DNA of 5,285 bases, from NCBI GenBank assembly GCA_016210125.1, contig JACQUS010000461.1, forward strand, positions 1 to 5,285, written 5' to 3'. Under the pieces are notes generated by a model. The model was given only the letters and a program-made list of their open reading frames with translations, did not search any database and was not told where the DNA came from. A program made the translations under genes and the position numbers. This document shows positions 1-5,285 of this stretch, piece after piece (position 1 is the stretch's first letter; the number at the start of each line of letters is the position of its first letter). The stretch is from Chloroflexota bacterium. GTDB taxonomy: Bacteria; Chloroflexota; UBA6077; FW602-bin22; JACQUS01.

Positions 1-1730
1 GCTTCTACGTCGATGGCGAGGACATCTACCTGCGGCTACCGGGCGATGCCAACCCGAACAACCTCTACGTCGGCGCCGGCAATGGCCGTGGCCTCCGCGT
101 CAACGGGCCCAACGTGCGTATCTCTGGCTTCGAGCTGCGCCATTTCGGTGAGGCCGTCGTCTTCGATGCCGCCGCGACCGGCGGCGTCGTCGACCACGCC
201 CTCTTCGCCGGCAACCTCTTGGGCGTCTCCTTCCGCGGCACGCCCGGCCGGCCGTCGGTCTATGGCGGCGACCACGTCGTCGAGCGCAATGTCTTCCAGG
301 ACAGCAATCTCTGGAGCGAAGACCTCGCCGGCGACGCGCCGATCCCATGGCCGTTCATCAAACTCTACGTGGCCAACGCCGACGGCAGCGACTATCCTTT
401 CGACCGCATCGGCGAGCAGAGCGAGAGCGCCGCCGTCGGCGGCCGCGGCGGGGCGCAGCGCGTGGTCGTGCGCTACAACGTGATCGACGGCACGTTCAAC
501 GGCCTCGGGCCGGGCGAGCAAGCGGACTTCGACCGCTACGCCGGCATGGACATGGACGTCCACGACAACCTGATCCGCCACATCGCCGACGACGCCTTCG
601 AGCCCGAGCGCCAGGCGATCAATCTGCGCATCTGGCGCAACCGCATCGAGCGCGCCGCGGTCGTCCTCTCGACGGGGCCTGTGCACTACGGGCCGGTCTA
701 TTTCTTCCGCAACCAGGCCTGGCGCATCGGCGCCGACGGCGTGGGCCGCGACGGGCGCGGCGACGTGGGCGTCGCATCGCTCTACGTCAAGTACTCCGGA
801 AGCAGCCAGCCGACGGCGCGCGTCTACGTCCTGCACAACACGCTCTGGACCGACCGACCGGACGTCGACGGCAGCGGGCAGTTCGCCGGCGGCGGCGCGG
901 CCAGCGAGGCGTTCTACCTGCGCAACAACGTCATCCACGCCACGCGCTACGCCTTCAGCGCGCCGACCGTCGAAGGCCGCTGGGACGAGGACTCCAACGC
1001 CTTCAGCACAACCGATCGCACGCGCGGGCTGCGCTACGGCACGCGCTTCACCACCGACGTCGACGCCTACCGCGCCGCCAGCGGCCAGGGGGCGCATACG
1101 AACCTAGCCGGCGACTTCGTCAGCCCGCCGGCGCTGCGCGACGCCACGGGCGGCGACCTCGCCCTGCCGCCCGACTCGCCGCTGGTCGACGCCGGCACGC
1201 CGCTGCCCAACCTCTCCGACCGGCCGGGCGTCGACTACCTGGGCGCCGCGCCGGATCTCGGCGCCCTTGAGGCCGGCGGTGCGAGCGAGCGCTCGACGGC
1301 GTCGCACGCGCCCTCAGCGCCGGCGCCAGGGCCGCCATCGCCGACGGCGCCCGTGCCGGCGCCGCAGCCCGAGCCGGTACCCCAGCCGCCGGCCGGCTTC
1401 GCCAGCAGCGCGACCGTCGTGCCGCCCGCCGCCGCGCCAGGCGAGACGGTGTCCATCGCCGTCGAGGTGACCAGCCCTGCGTCGCTAGACGCCATCCTGT
1501 ACGTCGGCGTGTTCAGCCCGGCCGGCGAGAAAGTGTTCCAGCAGGCCATCGAGAGCCAGCGCCTTAGCGCCGGCCAGCGGGCGACGTACCGCCTCAGCGT
1601 GCCAGCCCCAACGCTTGCGGGCACATACGGCGTCAGGCTCGGCGTCTTCAGCAGCCCGGACGCTCGCACGCTCTACCACTGGAACGACAGCGCCGGGTCC
1701 TTCTCAGTCGGCGCGCCGGCGCGTCCATGA
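1..1730 (+). CDS. Exported right-handed parallel beta-helix protein with C-terminal Ig-like module, 5'-truncated by window edge
   Basis: The frame is open from position 3 to the TGA at 1728-1730, giving 575 visible residues. The start is outside the window; the ATG at 114 is internal, because the coding pattern and the match to the downstream paralog begin before it. Local residues 1-423 are beta-helix: seven coil motifs with a conserved Asn occur at about 276-290, 462-480, 555-572, 624-644, 696-716, 822-842 and 912-932 (VERN, VRYN, DVHDN, WRN, FRN, LHN, RNN). The segment closes with SDRPGVDY and APDLGALE, a common ending of this fold. A Pro/Ala-rich linker (about 424-465) leads to a 104-residue beta-sandwich-like module (466-569) and a short tail. 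By alignment with the downstream gene, about 380 N-terminal residues (export signal, Fn3-like domain, first coils) should lie upstream. Beta-helix proteins of this type are often polysaccharide lyases, hydrolases or epimerases. I see no diagnostic catalytic motif, so the substrate is unknown. Fold call is firm; enzymatic role is inference. Confidence 0.9.
   Translation, partial: FYVDGEDIYLRLPGDANPNNLYVGAGNGRGLRVNGPNVRISGFELRHFGEAVVFDAAATGGVVDHALFAGNLLGVSFRGTPGRPSVYGGDHVVERNVFQDSNLWSEDLAGDAPIPWPFIKLYVANADGSDYPFDRIGEQSESAAVGGRGGAQRVVVRYNVIDGTFNGLGPGEQADFDRYAGMDMDVHDNLIRHIADDAFEPERQAINLRIWRNRIERAAVVLSTGPVHYGPVYFFRNQAWRIGADGVGRDGRGDVGVASLYVKYSGSSQPTARVYVLHNTLWTDRPDVDGSGQFAGGGAASEAFYLRNNVIHATRYAFSAPTVEGRWDEDSNAFSTTDRTRGLRYGTRFTTDVDAYRAASGQGAHTNLAGDFVSPPALRDATGGDLALPPDSPLVDAGTPLPNLSDRPGVDYLGAAPDLGALEAGGASERSTASHAPSAPAPGPPSPTAPVPAPQPEPVPQPPAGFASSATVVPPAAAPGETVSIAVEVTSPASLDAILYVGVFSPAGEKVFQQAIESQRLSAGQRATYRLSVPAPTLAGTYGVRLGVFSSPDARTLYHWNDSAGSFSVGAPARP
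1398..1709 (+). repeat. C-terminal Ig-like module of the first gene (one copy)
   Basis: This 312-bp segment encodes a 104-residue module. By hand count it aligns without gaps to the module at 4864-5175, with about 69 of 104 residues identical. Alternating hydrophobic strands (TVSIAVEVTS, DAILYVGVF, ATYRLSV, YGVRLGVF) suggest a beta-sandwich. The closing pattern SSPDARTLYHWNDSAG recalls modules attached to extracellular glycosidases in Chloroflexota, from memory. It probably acts as a spacer or surface- or carbohydrate-binding unit. Confidence 0.75.
1639..1696 (+). repeat. 58-bp tract shared with 5105-5162 (57/58 identical)
   Basis: It lies at the same offset (241 bp) inside the C-terminal module of each paralog. 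The only difference is A1675 versus T5141, which changes Tyr to Phe. All synonymous positions are identical, including the less-used Ala codon GCT, while codons on both sides differ freely. Confidence 0.9.
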
Positions 1731-1903
1731 CGACTTTATGACGAGAAGGACAGCGTGCCTCGGTCCCGCCCCATCTCGAAACGGCTGACGCAGAGCCATA
1801 TTTCGCCGCGCCCCTAGTACTTTTCGACTACGCCGCTTGGCATGGCGGGCCTATTGTTGCGCTGGCAGCCTGGCTGATAGGGTGCCTGGGCGGCAACGTT
1901 ATG

Positions 1904-1933
1904 GCTCGTAGACGCGGTGCTCGTAGACGCGGT
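1904..1933. repeat. Perfect tandem duplication, 15 bp x 2
   Basis: The unit GCTCGTAGACGCGGT occurs at 1904-1918 and again, directly adjacent and identical, at 1919-1933. It is in non-coding DNA upstream of the second gene. It could be a slippage product or a two-site binding element for a regulator; nothing else in the window shares it. Confidence 0.85.
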
Positions 1934-1984
1934 ATGGAAGCATGCTCCGGCTGCGCCGCGAGCGACCTCCCGGCCAGGCGTCCT

Positions 1985-2024
1985 CGGCGCTGGACGGGGG
2001 GCGTCCCTTGCGGGACCGGCGCCG
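1985..2024. repeat. Nested inverted repeat in the intergenic region
   Basis: An inner perfect stem GTCCC/GGGAC (2003-2007 with 2012-2016, 4-nt loop) sits inside an outer 6-bp stem CGGCGC/GCGCCG (1985-1990 with 2019-2024). The two are separated by 12 unpaired bases on the 5' side and 2 on the 3' side. No T-run follows, so it is not a standard intrinsic terminator. In DNA this GC-rich, stems of this size also occur by chance. Confidence 0.35.
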
Positions 2025-2137
2025 CGTTATGGAGCAGCGACGGGCGCGCCCGAGCAGCGGAGCGGCCTGCGAGTGAGGAGGTGCTGGAAACGCGCTAGCC
2101 CGGCGACTCGATCCCGCGACGACACTGCAATGGGTAT

Positions 2138-2145
2138 GGGAGGTG
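2138..2145 (+). promoter_or_regulatory. Strong Shine-Dalgarno-like motif favouring an alternative GTG start
   Basis: GGGAGGTG contains a 7-base match (GGAGGTG) to the consensus anti-SD partner. It sits 8 nt (counted from GGAGG) before an in-frame GTG at 2152, and another in-frame GTG follows at 2155. Use of GTG 2152 would add 30 residues in front of the Arg-rich n-region. The match is better than the one for 2242, but the resulting ~50-residue n-region would be unusually long for a signal peptide. The motif is also flanked by a 6-bp inverted repeat (GTATGG 2134-2139 / CCATAC 2159-2164). Confidence 0.3.
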
Positions 2146-2169
2146 GTGGTCGTGGTGACCATACGAATG

Positions 2170-2193
2170 CCCGTCGTGACCCGACACGATGGG
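2170..2193 (+). promoter_or_regulatory. Possible 5'-leader stem-loop upstream of the second gene
   Basis: CCCGTCGTG (2170-2178) can pair with CACGATGGG (2185-2193) over 9 bp, with one G-U wobble and a 6-nt loop ACCCGA. It lies directly before ATG 2194 and 48 nt before the chosen start at 2242. If translation begins at 2242 it would be in the mRNA leader; if it begins at 2152 or 2167 it is inside the coding sequence. My rough hand estimate is that a stem this good arises by chance about once in such a stretch of GC-rich DNA, so a regulatory role is only a possibility. Confidence 0.3.
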
Positions 2194-2231
2194 ATGCCGC
2201 AGCTTGCCCTCGCCGCCGGAGCCGGTGCGCT

Positions 2232-2235
2232 GGAG
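2232..2235 (+). promoter_or_regulatory. Candidate ribosome binding site for ATG 2242
   Basis: GGAG with a 6-nt spacer before ATG 2242. It supports the start that places the Arg-rich n-region and hydrophobic segment at the very N-terminus of the beta-helix protein. Confidence 0.5.
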
Positions 2236-2241
2236 CAGCGC

Positions 2242-5200
2242 ATGGCCTGGCGCGCACGTCGGAGCGTCCCTCGCAGCCGCGCGAGCCACGCCGCCTGGGT
2301 CGGAGCTGGCCTGCCGCTGCCGGCGTTCTGCGGCCTGCTGCTTCTCGTGGCGCTGCTATCGCTCGTGGCCTTCAGCCTCTGGGCCGCCAGTCCGCTGCCC
2401 GACGCCAGTGCGGGCCGTGGCGTGGCCGGCCTCCTGCCGGGCAGCTCGGCCGACGGCGGCACGCCGGGCGCGCGCCCCGAGATGGCCATCGTCACTCCCG
2501 CCGGCAACGGCGTGACGGCTGGGACGCTGACCCTGACGGCAACGTTCAATAGCGTCGGCGTCGAGCTTCTGTTCACCGGCGACGACGACGGCGACGCCAC
2601 GGCGACGCTGGAGTTTCGCCCATCCGGCGCGAGCACCTGGCGCAGCGGCCTGCCGCTCTGGCGCACGGCCTCCAGCGCTGCGCCGGGCCGCGCCTTCTAC
2701 GGCTCCGCGCTGCTGCTCGACCCCGGCACGGCCTACGAGGTGCGCGTGACCGTCGGCGATCCCGACGGCGTCGCCGGGGCGGCATCGCAGACCAAGACGA
2801 TCACGACCCGCGCCGAGAACATCCCCCCGGCCAGCGCGCTCGCGCCGACGCACTACGTCGACGCGCAGGGCGGCAGCGATGCCAACGCCGGCACCAGCCC
2901 GAGCCAGGCCTGGCGAACCGTGCGCAAGGCGCTGGCAGCCGCGCCGGACGGCGCGGTCGTGCACGTCGCGCCCGGCTTCTACGCCGTGTCGGGCCAGACG
3001 CGGACGACGCGCATCACGCTGGTGGCCCAGAACCCGGCGGTCGACGACGGCGCCACCCCGATCAATGAGGGGCAGCGCTCGGTCTTGACCTACGGGCCAG
3101 GGACGGCCGACAACGACAACACGGTCGTCATCAGCGGGCCTTCGTCGGCCGCTGACGTGACGTACAAGGGCGTCTGGCAGCAGGTCGCGCTGACCGGCCC
3201 AAACAGCGGTCGGTCCTACACGCTCTGGAAGTGGGCCGGTGCGCCGCTGTCGAGCGCGCAGGAGCTGGGCTACGCCTCCAGCAAGGCCGAGCTGCCGCGC
3301 CGCGTGCCGGGCATCAAGGTCCAGTCCGGCTGGAGCGACGCGCGGATGGCCGAGTGGCTCCACGAGAACACCGGCTACAACTACGGCTTCTTCACCGGCG
3401 CCAACGCCGCGGACATCTTTCTACGCCTGCCGCCGCAGGCTCCGTCCTCCAACCCGAACAGCCTGTACATCACCGTGGGCAAAGGCGAAGGCCTCGTGTT
3501 CAACGCCGCGGGGATCGAGCCGCCGGCGAACGGCGCTAACATTCGCCTCTCCGGCTTCGAGGTGCGCAGCTTCCGCACCGGCATCCGGCTGAATAGCGCT
3601 ATGCGCTACGCCGTCATCGACCATAGCCTGTTCATCGGCGCTACGGGCGGGGTTGAGGCGTGGGGCAGCGCCCCCTCGGCGTACGGCAAGGGTCACGTCG
3701 TGGAGCGCAATCGCTTCCAGGACTTCAATCTGCGCGCGCAGCCGGGCCAGAGCCCGACCGGGATCGTCCCCTGGGACTTCGTCAAGTACACCATTAGCGA
3801 CGTGTGGGGCTCGATCTACAAGCCGGCCGGCGAGTACATCGTCGGGTCCAGTGAGACGAGCGCCTTTGGCGGGCAGGGCGGCGCCCGCGAGGTCGTGTTC
3901 CGCCGCAACGTCGTCGACGGGCCGTTCAACGGGGTCTCGACCTGGCACAACGGCAACTACGACCGCTACTCGATGGCCGACCTCGACGTCCACGACAACC
4001 TCTTCAAGAACATCGCCGACGACGTCTGGGAGAACGAGCCGAACGGCATCAACGCTCGCATCTGGAACAACCGCGTCGAGCACTCGTTAGTCTTCGTCTC
4101 CATCGCTCGCTCGGAGTGGGGCCCCGTCTACATCTGGCGAAACACCACCTGGCAGATCGGCGACCAGGAGGTCGGGATCACGAACGACGGCAAGCGCGGC
4201 GTCGCCGCGCTCGCCTTCAAAGTTCACGGCGGCCACACCGTCGTACCCAAGGTCTACGTCGCCCACAACACGTTCTGGTCGAACCAGCCGGGCAGCAAGG
4301 CCTGGCAGATCACCAATGGCGGCGTGACGAATATTCCGTACTGGTTCTTACGCAACAACATCGTGCGCTCGGCGCAGCGGACGACGGAATGGGATACCAT
4401 CCTCGGTGCGCGTTGGGACGAGGACTACGATCACTTCGCCATCTCGAACACCGGGGACGCGTACGCGGGACACAAATACGGCGGCACGGTCTACCGGACG
4501 GTTACCGACGTCGCCGGCTACCGGGCGGTCTCCGGCGGTGCGCAGCGCACGAACCGCTACGCTGGCCAGGACCGCGCGTTCACCGACTACGCCGCCGTCG
4601 ACGGCCTGCTGAGCGGCCCGACGGCCGGCAGCCTGGGGCTGGCGGCCGGCTCGGCGTTCATCGACGCCGGCGTGCCCGTACCGAACATCTCTGACCGCAC
4701 GGGCGTCGACTACCAGGGCACGGCACCGGATCTCGGCGCGGCCGAGTCGGGCAGCGGCGGAGCGCCGCCGCCGGCACCGGCACCGACGCCACCGCCGCCG
4801 GCACCCACGCCTACACCGCCGCCGGCACCCACGCCCACGCCGGCGCCGCAGCCGCCGACGAGCTTCAGCAGTAGCGCAACGGCCACGCCGGCGACGCCCA
4901 CGCCGGGCTCCACGGTGACGCTCACCGCCGAGGTCACGAGCACCACGTCGGTGGACGCCATTGTGTACGTCGGTGTGTTCAGCTCCGGCGGCGCGGAGGT
5001 CTTTCAGCAGATCATCGAAAACCAGACGCTGGCGGCGGGCCAGCGGGCCAGCTATCCGCTGAGCTTCCAGGCGCCGCAGACGACCGGTACCTACGTCGTC
5101 AAGATCGGCGTCTTCAGCAGCCCGGACGCTCGCACGCTCTTCCACTGGAACGACAGCGCCGGCTCGTTCAGCGTCGTCGCTCCGCCGCCGCCCCCGCCGA

Positions 5201-5285
5201 CGAGCTGGGCGACGCGCGCGACGGCGACGCCGTCGACGGCCAGGCAGGGCAGCACGGTGGCCCTCGCCGCCGAGGTGACCAGTCC
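2242..5285 (+). CDS. Exported Fn3-like / parallel beta-helix / Ig-like repeat protein, 3'-truncated by window edge
   Basis: I read an uninterrupted frame of 1014 codons from ATG 2242 to the window end. Residues 1-18 are Arg-rich (RARRSVPRSR), followed by a hydrophobic stretch at about 19-49 and a possible AxA cleavage site (A55-S-A57), so the protein is exported or membrane-anchored. Residues ~80-195 look like an Fn3-like domain (GDDDGDATATLEF, then LDPGTAYEVRV). The beta-helix starts at about 203 with THYVDAQGGSDANAGTSPSQ, the usual opening of this fold, and ends at PDLGAAE (829-835). It carries seven Asn-bearing coils matching the upstream paralog. A Pro/Thr-rich linker (841-873), a 104-residue Ig-like module (875-978), a PPPPPPT spacer and the start of a second module (from 989) follow. 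The start was chosen because GGAG lies 6 nt upstream and because it gives a normal-length signal region; in-frame ATG 2194 or 2167, or GTG 2152, are alternatives. The likely role is binding or processing of an extracellular polysaccharide; the reaction is not identifiable. It lies in tandem with the upstream gene, about 510 nt after its stop. Confidence 0.9.
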   Translation, partial: MAWRARRSVPRSRASHAAWVGAGLPLPAFCGLLLLVALLSLVAFSLWAASPLPDASAGRGVAGLLPGSSADGGTPGARPEMAIVTPAGNGVTAGTLTLTATFNSVGVELLFTGDDDGDATATLEFRPSGASTWRSGLPLWRTASSAAPGRAFYGSALLLDPGTAYEVRVTVGDPDGVAGAASQTKTITTRAENIPPASALAPTHYVDAQGGSDANAGTSPSQAWRTVRKALAAAPDGAVVHVAPGFYAVSGQTRTTRITLVAQNPAVDDGATPINEGQRSVLTYGPGTADNDNTVVISGPSSAADVTYKGVWQQVALTGPNSGRSYTLWKWAGAPLSSAQELGYASSKAELPRRVPGIKVQSGWSDARMAEWLHENTGYNYGFFTGANAADIFLRLPPQAPSSNPNSLYITVGKGEGLVFNAAGIEPPANGANIRLSGFEVRSFRTGIRLNSAMRYAVIDHSLFIGATGGVEAWGSAPSAYGKGHVVERNRFQDFNLRAQPGQSPTGIVPWDFVKYTISDVWGSIYKPAGEYIVGSSETSAFGGQGGAREVVFRRNVVDGPFNGVSTWHNGNYDRYSMADLDVHDNLFKNIADDVWENEPNGINARIWNNRVEHSLVFVSIARSEWGPVYIWRNTTWQIGDQEVGITNDGKRGVAALAFKVHGGHTVVPKVYVAHNTFWSNQPGSKAWQITNGGVTNIPYWFLRNNIVRSAQRTTEWDTILGARWDEDYDHFAISNTGDAYAGHKYGGTVYRTVTDVAGYRAVSGGAQRTNRYAGQDRAFTDYAAVDGLLSGPTAGSLGLAAGSAFIDAGVPVPNISDRTGVDYQGTAPDLGAAESGSGGAPPPAPAPTPPPPAPTPTPPPAPTPTPAPQPPTSFSSSATATPATPTPGSTVTLTAEVTSTTSVDAIVYVGVFSSGGAEVFQQIIENQTLAAGQRASYPLSFQAPQTTGTYVVKIGVFSSPDARTLFHWNDSAGSFSVVAPPPPPPTSWATRATATPSTARQGSTVALAAEVTS
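4762..4860 (+). repeat. Pro/Thr/Ala-rich linker with 24-bp direct repeat
   Basis: This in-frame low-complexity DNA encodes a flexible linker (residues 841-873 of the second gene) between the beta-helix and the first Ig-like module. A 21-bp sequence at 4791-4811 recurs perfectly at 4815-4835, a 24-bp (8-codon) period, encoding PPPAPTP-type repeats. The equivalent linker in the first gene (about 1272-1397) is Pro/Ala/Gln-rich but lacks this repeat. Confidence 0.8.
4864..5175 (+). repeat. First C-terminal Ig-like module of the second gene
   Basis: This segment encodes 104 residues, the same length as the module of the first gene and aligning to it without gaps. It follows the Pro/Thr-rich linker and is followed by a short Pro run and another module start, so the second gene carries these modules in tandem. 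Confidence 0.75.
5105..5162 (+). repeat. 58-bp tract shared with 1639-1696 (57/58 identical)
   Basis: Partner copy, in the first C-terminal module of the second gene. Identity breaks off immediately downstream: GGG TCC TTC TCA in the first gene is GGC TCG TTC AGC here, encoding the same residues. Confidence 0.9.
5206..5285 (+). repeat. Second C-terminal Ig-like module of the second gene, cut by the window edge
   Basis: The reading WATRATATPST...GSTVALAAEVTS repeats the opening of the preceding module (FSSSATATPAT...GSTVTLTAEVTS). Only the first ~27 residues are in the window. The two last bases (CC) would encode Pro, giving EVTSP as in the module of the first gene rather than EVTST as in the preceding module. 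Confidence 0.7.

Larger units (their letters stand above)
1731..2241. other. Intergenic region without a convincing gene
   Basis: This stretch of about 510 bases separates the tandem paralogs. Open frames here on either strand give Arg/Ala/Pro-rich translations with no recognisable motif and no continuity of coding pattern, so I call no gene. The first ~170 bases are less GC-rich than the coding DNA. I see no hairpin followed by a T-run after the first gene's stop, so no intrinsic terminator is called, and no convincing -35/-10 pair. The gap is long for an operon, so the second gene may have its own promoter here, but the sequence does not prove it. Frame 1 of the second gene is open back to the TGA at 2074-2076, so coding could begin as early as 2077. 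Confidence 0.7.

Noticed and set aside
36..1097. Long open frame on the minus strand opposite the first gene (353 codons)
   Set aside because: The product is Val/Ala/Arg/Asp-rich without domain features, while the plus strand has clear beta-helix motifs. Long antisense frames are expected opposite GC-rich genes with GC at third positions.
1781..1850. Short inverted repeats after the first gene as a terminator (GGCT/AGCC near 1785-1800; CCGC/GCGG near 1834-1848)
   Set aside because: Stems are only 4 bp and no T-run follows.
1837..1860. Possible sigma-54 promoter, TTGGCATG with downstream TTGC
   Set aside because: The GG and GC elements are 20 bp apart instead of the required 12.
1854..1881. 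Possible sigma-70-type promoter, TTGTTG and GATAGG 16 bp apart
   Set aside because: Only about half of each hexamer matches consensus, and the site is more than 350 bases from the start of the second gene; too weak to call.
1917..2552. Plus-strand open frame in another register across the intergenic region
   Set aside because: It runs into the second gene out of frame and encodes Arg/Ala/Gly-rich sequence without recognisable features.
1899..2666. Minus-strand open frame spanning the intergenic region (255 codons)
   Set aside because: It overlaps the start and Fn3-like region of the second gene, its translation is Ser/Arg/Pro-rich with no motif, and no ribosome binding site or homology pattern stands out.
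2356..3363. Long open frame on the minus strand opposite the second gene (335 codons)
   Set aside because: Same reason: low-complexity Arg/Ala/Gly/Val translation opposite a well-supported plus-strand gene.
3421..5145. Two further minus-strand open frames (3421-4083 and 4348-5145)
   Set aside because: Composition artefacts of GC-rich coding DNA; the plus-strand frame is continuous and carries conserved paralog motifs throughout.
1..5285. CRISPR array, tRNA/rRNA, insertion sequence or defence system
   Set aside because: No regularly spaced repeats with unique spacers, no cloverleaf or rRNA-like sequence, no transposase frame and no nuclease or toxin motifs; the window is fully accounted for by two beta-helix genes and one intergenic region.

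Overview
The window is very GC-rich (about 70 % by eye, with C or G in most third codon positions). It reads as part of a bacterial chromosome carrying genes for large exported proteins. The putative export signal at the start of the second gene and the Shine-Dalgarno-like motifs point to a bacterium. The C-terminal modules (ending in a VFSSPDARTL..HWNDSAG pattern) resemble, from memory, Ig-like modules on extracellular carbohydrate-active proteins of Chloroflexota. That makes a high-GC Chloroflexota relative my best guess, with an actinobacterium or another high-GC phylum as alternatives; confidence is low.

Layout: (1) bases 1-1730, + strand, hold the 3' part of a gene for a right-handed parallel beta-helix protein. 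It ends in a Pro-rich linker and one ~104-residue Ig-like module, and its 5' part lies before the window. (2) Bases 1731-2241 form a ~510-base intergenic region with no convincing gene. It holds a 15-bp tandem duplication, two inverted repeats and two possible ribosome binding sites. (3) From 2242 to the window end, + strand, a second gene of the same family runs off the 3' edge. In order it encodes a signal peptide or membrane anchor, an Fn3-like domain, a beta-helix, a Pro/Thr-rich linker, one full Ig-like module, a second short Pro linker and the start of a second Ig-like module.

The two genes are tandem paralogs. They align from the first in-frame codon of the window (position 3) against position 3388 of the second gene. 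They share seven beta-helix coil motifs with an Asn ladder, a conserved DxDVHDN...IADD segment, a RWDED segment, an SDRxGVDYxG.APDLGA.E ending and the C-terminal module. Both products are probably exported and held at or released from the cell surface. The beta-helix would bind or cleave a polysaccharide, and the C-terminal modules would act as spacers or adhesion units. Substrate and reaction cannot be read from the sequence. The most notable DNA-level signal is a 58-bp tract in the C-terminal modules that is identical at 57 positions between the paralogs, while flanking DNA has diverged; this suggests local gene conversion. I found no RNA genes, CRISPR array, insertion sequence or defence system.
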